Notes: a model not told the origin generated them from the sequence alone. A DNA stretch of 45,000 nucleotides from Betaproteobacteria bacterium (GCA_016705475.1 JADIYD010000013.1:1-45000), one strand, 5' to 3'; numbered from the stretch's first letter, positions 33,218 through 42,864 are shown. Made by a program: numbers and translations.

Positions 33218-35497
33218 TTATACCGCATCAACAACTGTCAGCGCGGTCATATTGACAATCCGCCGCACGGTCGCGGTGGGGGTCAGGATATTGACCGGCT
33301 TGGCCGCGCCGAGAAGGATAGGACCGATGGTCAGGTTGTCGCCAGCGGCCACTTTCAGCAGATTGAACGATATGTTGGCTGCGTCCAGCGTTGGCATGAT
33401 CAGCAGATTGGCCTGGCCCTTGAGACGGGAGTTCGGGAAGGTGCTCTGCCGGATGCGTTCATCAAGCGCCGCATCGCCGTGCATTTCACCCTCGACCTCG
33501 AGATCAGGCGCACGCTGATTGAGAATGGCCAGCACTTCACGCATTTTCAGCGAGGTCGGCGTGTTCTCGGTGCCAAACGTCGAGTGCGAGAGCAAGGCCA
33601 CCTTGGGCTGAATACCGAAATTGCGAATTTCCTGAGCGGCCAAAAGGGTCATGTCAGCCAGTTGCTCAGCCGTCGGATCGTAATTGACATAGGTGTCGCC
33701 AATAAACACCGTGCGTCCGGGCAGCATCAAAAGGTTCATGGCATAGCAGCGATCGACACCCTCCTGGTTGCCGATGACACTCTCGACATAGTGGCGATGC
33801 GTTTCGTGCCGCCCGAAGGTGCCGCAGATCAGGCCATCGGCGTAGCCAAGGCGAACCATCAGCGCACCGTACAGCGTGGCACGACGACGTACCTCACGAC
33901 GTGCGTAGTCAGGCGAGACACCCTTGCGCTCCATCAGGCTGTGATACGTGGTCGAGAACTCATCGAAATGCTTCTCGAAGAACTCGCAGTTGTCGGCGTG
34001 AATCACCTCGAAATCATCACCTTCACGGATGCGCAGGCCGGCCGCCTCGATGCGGCGATTGATCTCGCTGGTCCGGCCAATCAGCACCGGCATGGCGATG
34101 CCTTCGTCGCGGATGACCTGAACGGCGCGCAGCACACGCTCATCCTCACCCTCGGCAAAGACGATGCGCTTCGGTGCCATCTTGGCCTGCGAGAAGACCG
34201 GCTTCATGATCATGCCGGAGTGATAGACGAATTCGTTCAGGCTTTGAATGTAGGCATCCCAGTCCTTGATCGGGCGGGTTGCCACACCGGACTCCATGCC
34301 AGCCAGAGCAACCGCCGGCGCAATCTTGACGATCAGGCGGGGGTCGAACGGGTTCGGGATGAGGTACTCAGGACCAAAACTGGCGACTTTTTCACCGTAG
34401 GCGCGGGCTGCGACTTCGGATTGCTCGGCGCGCGCCAGTTCGGCGATGGCCTTGACGGCGGCCATCTTCATCTCTTCAGTAATGGTGGTCGCACCGACAT
34501 CAAGCGCCCCCCGGAAAATAAAGGGGAAGCAAAGCACGTTGTTGACCTGATTCGGGTAATCCGAACGACCGGTACAAATAATGGCGTCGCTGCGAACGCT
34601 CTTGACCAGTTCCGGCGTAATTTCCGGGGTCGGATTGGCCAAGGCCATGATCAGCGGATTCGGCGCCATTTTGGCGACCATTTCCGGCTTTAGCACGCCG
34701 CCAGCCGACAGGCCAAGGAACACATCGGCATCAGCGATTACTTCACCGAGCGTCCGGGCATCCGTCACCTTGGCATAGCGCGCCTTGATTTCGTCCATCT
34801 CTTCGATGCGGCCTTCATAGACCAAACCTTTGATGTCGGTCACCCAGATATTGCTCGGTGGCGCACCAAGCATGACCAGCAGGTCGAGGCAGGCAAGCGC
34901 TGCCGCTCCGGCCCCCGAGGTGACGATCTTGACCTTGGAGAGATCCTTGCCGATCAGATGCAAACCATTGAGAACCGCGGCACCGACGACAATCGCCGTA
35001 CCATGCTGGTCATCGTGGAAAACTGGAATTTTCATCCGCTCACGCAGCTTCTTCTCGATGTAGAAGCATTCCGGCGCCTTGATGTCTTCCAGGTTGATGC
35101 CACCAAAGGTCGGTTCGAGCGATGCAATGGTATCGATCAACTTGTCCGGATCGCGCTCTTCGATTTCGATATCGAAGACGTCAATGTTGGCGAATTTCTT
35201 GAACAGGACGCCCTTGCCTTCCATGACTGGCTTGGCGGCAAGCGGGCCGATGGCGCCGAGGCCGAGTACGGCGGTGCCATTGGTGATGACACCGACCAGA
35301 TTGGCACGCGACGTCAGTGTGCTGGCCTCGCGCGGATCGGCAACGATTTCCTCGCAGGCGAACGCCACGCCAGGCGAGTAGGCCAGCGCCAGATCGTACT
35401 GATTGGTCAGCTGTTTGATTGGGGTGACCGCGATCTTGCCCGGCTTGGGCTCACGGTGATAGTAGAGCGCTGCTTCACGTAGTTGCCGAGAATCCAT
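33218..35497 (-). CDS. maeB: NADP-dependent malic enzyme, MaeB type with phosphotransacetylase-like domain
   Basis: This 759-residue protein has an N-terminal malic enzyme domain (about 1-430) with YSPGVAFACEEI, the conserved FGGINLEDIKAPECF, and HDDQHGTAIVVGAA, GAGAAALACLDLL cofactor motif. A C-terminal phosphotransacetylase-like domain (about 435-755) includes FAEGEDERVLRAVQVI. It oxidatively decarboxylates malate to pyruvate; the C-terminal domain is usually regulatory. The ATG at 35497 is preceded by GGAGA; upstream in-frame starts lack homology. It is divergent from pckG. Confidence 0.95.
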   Translation of the reverse strand: MDSRQLREAALYYHREPKPGKIAVTPIKQLTNQYDLALAYSPGVAFACEEIVADPREASTLTSRANLVGVITNGTAVLGLGAIGPLAAKPVMEGKGVLFKKFANIDVFDIEIEERDPDKLIDTIASLEPTFGGINLEDIKAPECFYIEKKLRERMKIPVFHDDQHGTAIVVGAAVLNGLHLIGKDLSKVKIVTSGAGAAALACLDLLVMLGAPPSNIWVTDIKGLVYEGRIEEMDEIKARYAKVTDARTLGEVIADADVFLGLSAGGVLKPEMVAKMAPNPLIMALANPTPEITPELVKSVRSDAIICTGRSDYPNQVNNVLCFPFIFRGALDVGATTITEEMKMAAVKAIAELARAEQSEVAARAYGEKVASFGPEYLIPNPFDPRLIVKIAPAVALAGMESGVATRPIKDWDAYIQSLNEFVYHSGMIMKPVFSQAKMAPKRIVFAEGEDERVLRAVQVIRDEGIAMPVLIGRTSEINRRIEAAGLRIREGDDFEVIHADNCEFFEKHFDEFSTTYHSLMERKGVSPDYARREVRRRATLYGALMVRLGYADGLICGTFGRHETHRHYVESVIGNQEGVDRCYAMNLLMLPGRTVFIGDTYVNYDPTAEQLADMTLLAAQEIRNFGIQPKVALLSHSTFGTENTPTSLKMREVLAILNQRAPDLEVEGEMHGDAALDERIRQSTFPNSRLKGQANLLIMPTLDAANISFNLLKVAAGDNLTIGPILLGAAKPVNILTPTATVRRIVNMTALTVVDAV

Positions 35498-35742
35498 GTT
35501 TGTCTCCATTTTGTATCGTGAAATGCAATTTCGAATCGCGGAACATAATACCATGCAGCAAGCGCACATTCACCCGTGGAAATCACGTAGTCCAATTAAG
35601 TCAAGTGGATGTTTACCCTAGATTGATGCATAATTGCGGGCTTCCCAGCCGACGGCTTCAGCGCCGCTCGAAGTCTTGGCAGCAGCTCCCGGCGACTGGC
35701 GTGAAAACTAGCTATTTCAGTAATTTAGAGAGAGACATCGCC

Positions 35743-37587
35743 ATGACCGCACCGCTGAATGCACCTGACTACGTTAAACACGAAGGCCTCAAGAAATGGG
35801 TCGCCGACATCGCCGAACTGACCCAGGCAGCAAGAATTCACTGGGCTGACGGGTCGCAGGAGGAGTATGACCGCCTGTGCGCTGAAATGGTAGAGGCTGG
35901 CACCTTCATCAAGCTCAACGAAGCCAAGCGGCCTAATTCTTTCCTGGCTTTCTCCGATCCTTCCGACGTGGCACGCGTCGAAGACCGCACCTACATCTGC
36001 TCGCAGAACAAGGAAGACGCCGGTCCGACCAATAACTGGGAAGAGCCTGCCGTCATGCGCGAAAAGCTGAACGGCCTGTTCAAGGGTTGCATGAAGGGTC
36101 GCACGATGTACGTGATTCCTTTCTCCATGGGCCCGCTCGGCTCACCGATCGCGCACATCGGCATTGAAATTTCCGACTCCGCCTACGTCGTCGTTAACAT
36201 GCGCACGATGACCCGCATGGGCAAGAAGGTTTTTGACGTTCTCGGCACCGATGGCGAGTTCGTGCCCTGCATTCACACCGTTGGCGCACCGCTCGAGCCG
36301 GGCCAGCAGGACAGCAAGTGGCCATGCAACCCGACCGTCAAGTACATTGTGCATTACCCGGAAACCCGCGAAATCTGGTCCTACGGTTCCGGCTACGGCG
36401 GCAACGCCCTGCTCGGCAAGAAGTGCTTCGCCCTGCGCATCGCCTCCAACATGGCGCGTGATCAAGGTTGGCTGGCCGAACACATGCTCATCCTCGGCGT
36501 CGAATCGCCGGAAGGTGAAAAGTCCTACGTTGCTGCCGCCTTCCCGTCGGCCTGCGGCAAGACCAACTTCGCCATGCTGATTCCGCCGAAGACCCTCGAT
36601 GGCTGGAAGATCACCACCATCGGCGACGACATCGCCTGGATCAAGCCGCGTGTCGACAAGGATGGCGTCACCCGCTTTTACGCCATCAACCCGGAAGCCG
36701 GCTTCTTCGGCGTCGCGCCGGGCACCTCGGAAAAAACCAACTTCAACGCGCTGGCCACGTTGAAGGAAAACATCATCTTCACCAACGTCGCGCTGACCGA
36801 CGATGGCGACGTGTGGTGGGAAGGCCTGACCAAGCAGGCGCCGGATCATTTGATCGACTGGCAGGGCAATGACTGGACGCCGGAAGACGGCAAGGCCGGC
36901 AAGAAGGCCGCCCACGCCAACTCCCGCTTCACCGCTCCGGCCAACCAGTGCCCGTCGGTTGACGAAGCCTGGGAAGACCCGGCTGGCGTACCGATTTCCG
37001 CCTTCATCTTCGGCGGCCGTCGCGCCACCACCGTGCCTTTGGTTTATCAGGCTTTCAACTGGAACTACGGCGTCTACATGGCTGCCACCCTCGGTTCCGA
37101 AACCACCGCTGCCGCTTTCGGTCAGCAGGGCGTTGTCCGCCGCGACCCGTTCGCCATGCTGCCGTTCTGTGGCTACCACATGGGCGACTACTTCAACCAT
37201 TGGTTGAAGATGGGCAAGACCGTCGATGCCACGCCAAAGATCTTCTGCGTGAACTGGTTCCGCATGGATGCCGATGGCAACTTCATGTGGCCGGGCTTTG
37301 GCGACAACATGCGCGTTCTGAAGTGGATTGTTCAGCGTTGCAAGGGCACCGTGGCGGCCAAGGAAACCGTGCTGGGCTGGATGCCGAAGTTCGAGGACAT
37401 CGACTGGACCGGCCTGGACATCAACAAGGCTGACTTCGAAGCCCTCAGCACCATTGATCCGGAAGCCTGGAAGTCCGAACTGGCTGGCCACAAGGAGTGG
37501 TTCGACAAGATGGGCGAAAAGATGCCGCGCGAACTCGTGCTCAAGCGCGAGCTGTTCGAGATGGGCATCTTCAAGGATGCTGCCTGA
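35743..37587 (+). CDS. pckG: GTP-dependent phosphoenolpyruvate carboxykinase
   Basis: This 614-residue PEPCK converts oxaloacetate and GTP to PEP and CO2. Visible features are YGGNALLGKKCFALRIAS, the kinase P-loop FPSACGKTNFAML with the reactive Cys, the metal/GTP site TIGDDIAWIKP, and NPEAGFFGVAPGTS. Length matches the GTP-dependent class. The ATG at 35743 follows AGAGAGA; the frame is open for 240 bases upstream but without homology. A terminator follows the stop. It is divergent from maeB, placing PEP/oxaloacetate and malate/pyruvate steps side by side. Confidence 0.97.
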   Translation: MTAPLNAPDYVKHEGLKKWVADIAELTQAARIHWADGSQEEYDRLCAEMVEAGTFIKLNEAKRPNSFLAFSDPSDVARVEDRTYICSQNKEDAGPTNNWEEPAVMREKLNGLFKGCMKGRTMYVIPFSMGPLGSPIAHIGIEISDSAYVVVNMRTMTRMGKKVFDVLGTDGEFVPCIHTVGAPLEPGQQDSKWPCNPTVKYIVHYPETREIWSYGSGYGGNALLGKKCFALRIASNMARDQGWLAEHMLILGVESPEGEKSYVAAAFPSACGKTNFAMLIPPKTLDGWKITTIGDDIAWIKPRVDKDGVTRFYAINPEAGFFGVAPGTSEKTNFNALATLKENIIFTNVALTDDGDVWWEGLTKQAPDHLIDWQGNDWTPEDGKAGKKAAHANSRFTAPANQCPSVDEAWEDPAGVPISAFIFGGRRATTVPLVYQAFNWNYGVYMAATLGSETTAAAFGQQGVVRRDPFAMLPFCGYHMGDYFNHWLKMGKTVDATPKIFCVNWFRMDADGNFMWPGFGDNMRVLKWIVQRCKGTVAAKETVLGWMPKFEDIDWTGLDINKADFEALSTIDPEAWKSELAGHKEWFDKMGEKMPRELVLKRELFEMGIFKDAA

Positions 37588-37609
37588 TCTTCGTCAGTCA
37601 GCGATAATC

Positions 37610-37640
37610 AAACGGCCGCCTCCGGGTGGCCGTTTTGTTT
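37610..37640 (+). terminator. Rho-independent terminator of pckG
   Basis: AAACGGCC pairs with GGCCGTTT (37610-37617 with 37628-37635) and is followed by TTGTTTT. It lies 12 bases before the aminotransferase start. Confidence 0.75.
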
Positions 37641-37651
37641 TGGAGAACCGC

Positions 37652-38813
37652 ATGTATCGCCCAGCTGCACGCCTTGCCGACATCGAGCCGTTTCACGTCG
37701 TTGAACTGCTGACCCGCGCCCGCCAACTTGAGTCGGAAGGCCGCGACATCATTCACATGGAAGTCGGCGAACCGGATTTCCCGACGCCGGAGCTGATCAC
37801 CAATGCTGCGGTCAACGCGATAAACAGCGGAAAAACGAAATACACGCAGGCGCTCGGTTTGCCGGAATTACGCGAAGCAATCAGCGCCTTCTACCGCGAG
37901 CGCTATGGCGTCAGCGTACCGGCAAGCCGCATTGCGGTAACCAATGGCGCCTCCGGCGCGCTTAACCTGGCGTTCGCCTGCCTGGCCGACCCCGGCAGCG
38001 AGTGGCTGCTGACCGATCCCGGCTACCCGTGTAACCGTCACATTTTGCGTGCTTTTGACGGTCGACCGCAGAACATCCCGGTCGGTCCCGAAACCAATTT
38101 CCAGCCAACGCCAGAGCTTCTTCGTCAGCACTGGAAAGCGACCACCTCGGGTTTGCTTGTCGCCTCCCCGGCCAATCCGACCGGCACGCTGCTGACACTG
38201 GCCGAGATCGAAGCGCTGGCTGACGTTTGCCGCGAAAAAAACGGCCATTATCCTGGTCGACGAGATCTATCACGGGCTGACCTACGAAATCGATGCACCG
38301 ACCGCCTGCGCCGCCGGCGACGATATCTGGGTCATCAACAGCTTTTCGAAGTACTTTCAGATGACCGGCTGGCGACTTGGCTGGATGGTCATTCCGGAGG
38401 CCTACGTACGCGACGTTGAGAAGCTGGCGCAGAACCTGACACTATGCCCATCCACGCCGGCCCAGTACGGAGCTCTGGCCGCTTTCGAGCCGGAAACCAT
38501 CGCCCTCCTCGAATCCAGACGCGCCGAGTTTCGTCGCCGCCGTGACTTCCTTGCCCCGGCGCTGGAAGGCATCGGTTTCCGCATCACCGCCCGCCCCGAA
38601 GGGGCCTTCTATTTGTATTGCGATTCTTCCGCACTGGCGGAGGACAGCTTCACGCTGGCCAAGGACTTGCTGGAGAAAACAGGCGTGGCCGCCACACCAG
38701 GCCTTGATTTCGGCAGCAATGAACCCGAAAAACACATCCGCTTCGCCTACACGACAGGCGTCGACCGGCTGGCCGAAGCAGTGGAACGGCTAAGCCGATA
38801 TTTCGGGCGGTAA
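37652..38813 (+). pseudogene. Class I/II PLP-dependent aminotransferase, frameshift in an A7 run
   Basis: From the ATG at 37652 (GGAG upstream) the frame gives MEVGEPDFPTPELI, TNGASGALNLAFACLADPG and SPANPTGTLLTLAEIEAL. At 38235-38241 there are seven A after CGCG. Six A would give REKTAIILVDEIYHGLTYE, but with seven the frame is lost. The other frame continues with NSFSKYFQMTGWRLGWMV (the PLP lysine) through to 38813. Corrected length is about 386 aa, normal. The substrate is likely a neutral amino acid, not determinable. A homopolymer miscount is the simplest explanation. Confidence 0.88.
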
Positions 38814-39356
38814 GCGCAGTTCTGGATAGCGCAGTTGCAGCGCTGGCCAATCGAAAAACGGCCCTGGATCGGTCTTGCGTCCCGGCGCGATATGGCAGTG
38901 GCCGGCGATGGCGGCAATCGGGTAGCGCGCACGCAAGGCATCGAGCACGCCCCACAGGGCTGCGTACTGCTCGGCTGTAAACGGCTGCGTATCCGAGCCC
39001 TCCAGTTCGATCCCGACCGAGTAGTCATTGCAGTTCTCGCGCGCGCACCAGCAAGACTGGCCAGCATGCCACGCCCGTTGGTCGCAACCGACGAACTGGA
39101 CGACACGGCCATCGCGCCGAATGTAAAAATGGGCCGAGACCTGCACTCCGGAAATCGTCGAAAAATAGGGGTGGACCGCAGCATCCAGCCGATTGAGGAA
39201 AAAATCCTCGACCCAGTCGGCTCCAAACTCGTCGGGTGGCAGGCTGATGTTGTGGATGACGACCAGCGACACCGGTTCGCCCGCCGGTCGCTCGCCAAAG
39301 TTGGGCGAAGGCAGCCAGCGCGCACCCTCCAGCCAACCATCGGGCTGCCAGGACAT
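38790..39356 (-). CDS. ampD: 1,6-anhydro-N-acetylmuramyl-L-alanine amidase AmpD
   Basis: This 188-residue zinc amidase recycles peptidoglycan fragments in the cytoplasm. It has LVVIHNISLPPDEFG with the first zinc His, SAHFYIRRDGRVVQFV, CDQRAWHAGQSCW, YSVGIELEGSD, and GHCHIAPGRKTDPGPFFDW with the last His and Asp ligands. The ATG at 39356 shares its A with the pilR stop (TGATG), so it is coupled to pilSR. Its 3' end overlaps the convergent aminotransferase by 24 bases. Confidence 0.94.
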   Translation of the reverse strand: MSWQPDGWLEGARWLPSPNFGERPAGEPVSLVVIHNISLPPDEFGADWVEDFFLNRLDAAVHPYFSTISGVQVSAHFYIRRDGRVVQFVGCDQRAWHAGQSCWCARENCNDYSVGIELEGSDTQPFTAEQYAALWGVLDALRARYPIAAIAGHCHIAPGRKTDPGPFFDWPALQLRYPELRLPPEISA

Positions 39357-40672
39357 CACTCGATGCCCAGGCGCTCGAGACGATAGCGCATGGAGCGGAA
39401 GGTAACGCCCAGCAAGCGGGCTGCCGCCGTCCGGTTACCTTCGGCCTTCTGCAGCGCTTCGAGAATGGCTTGCCGCTCGAGGCGATTGAGGTACTCATCC
39501 AGCGTTTCGCTGCCCCGTCCCTGCTCCTCGCTACCGGCCATTTCCTCCGGGCCGATGTGCAGATCCTCGACTTCGATCACGTCCCCGGAGCAAAGCGCCG
39601 TTGCCCGCTCAAGAATGTTCTCCAATTCGCGGACATTGCCGGGAAACGAATAAAAGGAGAGGGCCTTGACCGCCCCACTCGACAGTTTTGGCGGCGAGTC
39701 GCCAAAAACCCGGCGCAGGATGGCCTCGACCAGCGGCACAATATCTTCCATCCGCTCGCGCAGCGGTGGCATGCGCAGTTCGATCACGTTCAGGCGGTAA
39801 TACAAGTCCTGACGAAAAGTGCCTCGGTCGACCAGCTCGCGCAGATTCTTGTGCGTGGCGCAGAGTATCCGAACATCGACCTGCTCCTCTGCAACGCTCC
39901 CCACCTTGCGCACGCGCTTTTCCTGAATGGCACGCAACAGCTTGACCTGCATTGCCAGCGGCAGATCAGCGACTTCATCAAGGAACAGCGTGCCCCCATG
40001 GGCCGCTTGGAAAAAGCCTTCGCGCTCGCTATCGGCACCGGTAAATGCGCCTTTGCGATAACCGAAGAACTCGCTTTCCATGAGATTTTCCGGAATCGCC
40101 CCGCAGTTCACCGGGACGAAGTTGCCGGCAGCCCGCGCGCTTCGGCCATGGATCAGTCGTGCCGCCAGCTCCTTGCCGCTACCCGACTCGCCGGAGATGT
40201 AAATCGGCGCCTGGCTGCGCGCCAGCTTCTCGATCATCGCCCGCACCTGCTGCATGCTCGGCGAATCGCCGAGCAGGGATTGCAGCGGATTCTCGCTATC
40301 CTGGCCGCCACCCGGCAGGCGCAAGGCCGACTTGACAAGGGTACGCAACTGCTCGAGGCCAACTGGTTTGGACAGGTAATCGAAGGCGCCGGCTTTCAGT
40401 GCAGCAACCGCATTCTCGGCACTGCCGTAAGCGGTGATCACGGCCACCGGCGTTTTTGGGTGGTGTTCGGTAATGTGGCGGACGATCTCCAGGCCTTCGC
40501 CGTCCGGCAGGCGCATGTCGGTCAGGCAAAGCTGAAACGCCTCGCCATCAAGCGCTGCGCGTGCTTCTGCAACCGAACCAACGCACTCAGTCGCCAGCCC
40601 CATCCGGACCAGCGTCAGATCGATCAGTTCGCGAATATCAGCCTCGTCGTCAATGACGAGGACCCGGCTCAT
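39356..40672 (-). CDS. pilR: Sigma-54-dependent response regulator PilR
   Basis: This 438-residue protein has an N-terminal receiver (VLVIDDEADIRELI, phospho-acceptor Asp in CLTDMRLPDGEG, YLSKPVG). Its AAA+ domain shows GESGSGKELAAR, GAFTGAD and GGTLFLDEVADLP, and a Fis-type HTH (NRTAAARLLGVTFRSMRYRL) ends the protein. It is the PilR of the PilS-PilR pair that activates sigma-54 transcription of type IV pilin. The ATG at 40672 overlaps the pilS stop. No pilin gene is in the window. Confidence 0.93.
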   Translation of the reverse strand: MSRVLVIDDEADIRELIDLTLVRMGLATECVGSVAEARAALDGEAFQLCLTDMRLPDGEGLEIVRHITEHHPKTPVAVITAYGSAENAVAALKAGAFDYLSKPVGLEQLRTLVKSALRLPGGGQDSENPLQSLLGDSPSMQQVRAMIEKLARSQAPIYISGESGSGKELAARLIHGRSARAAGNFVPVNCGAIPENLMESEFFGYRKGAFTGADSEREGFFQAAHGGTLFLDEVADLPLAMQVKLLRAIQEKRVRKVGSVAEEQVDVRILCATHKNLRELVDRGTFRQDLYYRLNVIELRMPPLRERMEDIVPLVEAILRRVFGDSPPKLSSGAVKALSFYSFPGNVRELENILERATALCSGDVIEVEDLHIGPEEMAGSEEQGRGSETLDEYLNRLERQAILEALQKAEGNRTAAARLLGVTFRSMRYRLERLGIE

Positions 40673-42282
40673 TTCGCCGCGCGGGCGCCGTTCGATTCTG
40701 GCAACAGACACGTGTCGTTTCTCCCTGAAACTATAAAATGTGCCCCACCCTCTGAGGCAGCCAGCTCCAGGCTCGCCCCGTTGGTGGCGCACAACTCGCG
40801 CGCGATAAACAGGCCCAGACCGGTTCCCTGTGTGTGCGTCGTAAAAAATGGCTCAAAAATCTGCTCACGCACATTTTCAGGAACACCCTGTCCGTCATCA
40901 ATCACGTGCAATTCTACCCGGCCGTCGCCATGCGGGCTGCTCAGTTCCACGCGCACCGCACCGGCGCTGCGACTTGAATGGCGCAGCGCATTGCTGACCA
41001 GGTTCCATAACACCCGATGCAAATGGGAGCGGTCGAAGCAAAGCGTGAGGGGCGACGCCGCATCAAGAACGACCATGCCAGCAGAAAGATTTTCTGTCGC
41101 GTTGAAATGCTCGACAAACTCGACGCAAAATTCGTCAGCACGGAGTAACTCCGGCTCGGCCCTGCTCTGCCGGCCCAAATCGAGAATATCGCTGACAATC
41201 CGGTCGAGCCGAATCACGTTGTCGTTAAGAATACGCAGAAGGCGCTCCTGCATCTCCCCACGACGCTCCTCCCGGAGCAACTCGCCGGCATGGCCAATTG
41301 CGGACAAGGGATTTCTGATTTCGTGAGCAATGCTTGCGGTCAACCGGCCCAAAGAGGCCAATTTCAATTGCTGGGCGCGCTCCTTGATACGCCCCAGGTC
41401 GTCCAGAAAAACCAGCACCTCGCCATCGGAGCTCGCTGTCCGCTCGAAGCGCGCCCTTAATTCACGTCCGTCCGCACCAGAAAAAAGCAAACCGCCCTCA
41501 CCGCCATCCTTATCCCATGCCTGCAGCGCTCTTGCCAAAATCGGCGACTGAGTTACCAACTCACCCTGCCCGTCCTCTCGGGGCAGGCCAAGCATGTTCC
41601 GGGCAACCGGATTGCAGTGACTCACCACGCCGCCCTTGCTAACGATAAGAACGCCATCCTGCATGCGCTCCACGACGCGCTGACTAATCAACATCTGGTT
41701 ATCGAGAGCCTCGCCCCGCCGGCGCGCCAGATCCTCGTTGACCATCGCACGCTGCCCAAGCAGTCGCGCCAGAATCGCCGTTGCAAAAAACCCGGCAGAG
41801 ATAAATCCGGCCTGGACGATCGACGACTCTTCAAAATCCTTGGTGACTATCCCGAAAGTCTGGGTCAACAAAATCGCCAGCGTGGCCAGCGCCGCATATA
41901 ACAACACTAGGCGCCCACGTCCGACCAGACTGGCCGCAGCCAGCGACACCAGCAAAAAAACGCTCAACCCGCTAGCTACACCACCCGCCAGGTACATGAG
42001 CGAACTGACCACCACCACGTCGACCAGCATCTGGGCAGACAATTGGCGATTGAATCGACGTTGCCAATGCGTAGCCAGGAGCAAGCCAGCCACCGTGGCT
42101 GCCATGTAGCTCCCCGTTAACCAGAACATCAGTGGCGATGGCAGCAGATTCAAGCGCGCCGTCCATTCATGGGGGAAGACGATGGCCAGAAAAAACAGCG
42201 CCGCCAATACCAACCGATAGAGGTTGAAATACTGGAACGAGCGCCAGTTGGCCTCCCATGTCGACGAAAGCCAATGCTGCAT
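40669..42282 (-). CDS. pilS: Sensor histidine kinase PilS
   Basis: This 537-residue kinase has about six membrane helices in the first 190 residues, then a PAS domain (around RVVERMQDGVLIVSKGG). The HisKA domain has the phosphorylated His in LTASIAHEIRNPLSAIGH, and an ATPase domain contains LVSNALRH (N box), VIDDGQGVPE (G1) and GTGLGLFIAREL (G2). This is the layout of PilS, partner of PilR. The ATG at 42282 overlaps the stop of the small gene upstream (TGATG). Confidence 0.93.
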   Translation of the reverse strand: MQHWLSSTWEANWRSFQYFNLYRLVLAALFFLAIVFPHEWTARLNLLPSPLMFWLTGSYMAATVAGLLLATHWQRRFNRQLSAQMLVDVVVVSSLMYLAGGVASGLSVFLLVSLAAASLVGRGRLVLLYAALATLAILLTQTFGIVTKDFEESSIVQAGFISAGFFATAILARLLGQRAMVNEDLARRRGEALDNQMLISQRVVERMQDGVLIVSKGGVVSHCNPVARNMLGLPREDGQGELVTQSPILARALQAWDKDGGEGGLLFSGADGRELRARFERTASSDGEVLVFLDDLGRIKERAQQLKLASLGRLTASIAHEIRNPLSAIGHAGELLREERRGEMQERLLRILNDNVIRLDRIVSDILDLGRQSRAEPELLRADEFCVEFVEHFNATENLSAGMVVLDAASPLTLCFDRSHLHRVLWNLVSNALRHSSRSAGAVRVELSSPHGDGRVELHVIDDGQGVPENVREQIFEPFFTTHTQGTGLGLFIARELCATNGASLELAASEGGAHFIVSGRNDTCLLPESNGARAAK

Positions 42283-42506
42283 CAGAGCCCTGTGTCCTTG
42301 GCCGCCAAGCGATGGGCCTCACAGCAATAGACCCGGTCCCCGGCAACAACACCCTCGCTCTCCGGCATATGCACACCACAGTGCACACAAGCGACCATTT
42401 TCTCTGGCGCAGGCTGATGAGAAGCAATGTCAGCCCCCGTGTTCTGCCGTTTGGACCACAACCACCAGACTACCGCCAGGAGCGCAAACAAAAGCAGGTA
42501 TTTCAT
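42282..42506 (-). CDS. PP0621-type small protein with Cys cluster (74 aa)
   Basis: This 74-residue protein has an N-terminal membrane helix (KYLLLFALLAVVWWLW) and a C-terminal zinc-finger-like part, CVHCGVHMPESEGVV then YCCEAH. It matches the small PP0621-like family often found next to pilS. The Cys/His pattern suggests zinc binding. The function is unknown. The ATG at 42506 is favoured because the helix begins there. It is translationally coupled to pilS. Confidence 0.8.
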   Translation of the reverse strand: MKYLLLFALLAVVWWLWSKRQNTGADIASHQPAPEKMVACVHCGVHMPESEGVVAGDRVYCCEAHRLAAKDTGL

Positions 42507-42726
42507 CGATTTTCCCGGATACAAAAAGGCTTCGAAAACCCCTAAGGTCGTATTTTTACCACAGTTCAGAAGCGTGCTCGCTGAACCATAGTCGGGTACA
42601 TTTACTCGATAGGCTCGCTAAGCTTTTCCTTGAGAAATGGAATGCCATGCTTTGGCAGTCGATTGGCCAGATATCCAATCAAAAAGTGTGGGTGTTTCCC
42701 GAAAGAGAATAATCATGCCACAAAGC

Positions 42727-42749
42727 AAAAGCCACCCCGAAGGATGGCT
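42727..42749 (-). terminator. UUCG-loop terminator after tRNA-Pro
   Basis: On the minus strand AGCCATCC pairs with GGGTGGCT around a TTCG loop, followed by TTTTG. It sits about 23 bases past the tRNA. Confidence 0.75.
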
Positions 42750-42771
42750 AGGTGCTTTTTCTTTGCATTTT

Positions 42772-42848
42772 TGGTCGGAGTGACAGGATTCGAACTTGCG
42801 ACCCCTGCGTCCCGAACGCAGTGCTCTACCAGGCTGAGCTACACTCCG
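42772..42848 (-). tRNA. tRNA-Pro (anticodon CGG), CCA encoded
   Basis: The minus strand forms a full cloverleaf. The acceptor CGGAGTG pairs with CACTCCG, with discriminator A and encoded CCA. The D-arm is AGCTCAGCCTGGTAGAGC, the anticodon stem CTGCG/CGCAG with loop TTCGGGA (CGG), and the T-arm GTTCGAATC. CGG decodes CCG proline. It lies 16 bases downstream of ispB, before its own terminator. Confidence 0.95.
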
Positions 42849-42864
42849 ACATACGAGAGAAAAC

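Noticed and set aside
35500..35742. 81-residue N-terminal extension of PckG
   Set aside because: The open frame extends upstream but has no homology, and a ribosome site precedes the ATG at 35743.
36142..37491. 449-codon minus-strand open frame
   Set aside because: It lies antisense to pckG, whose kinase motifs are clear. The frame has no recognisable protein features.
39470..41326. 618-codon plus-strand open frame
   Set aside because: It lies antisense to pilR and pilS, which have full motifs. It shows no domain and is a product of high GC3 codon bias.
41337..41360. Apparent third copy of the two-part intergenic repeat in pilS
   Set aside because: The words are explained by the conserved kinase segment LKLASLGRLTASIAHE, so only the 10-mer itself was counted.
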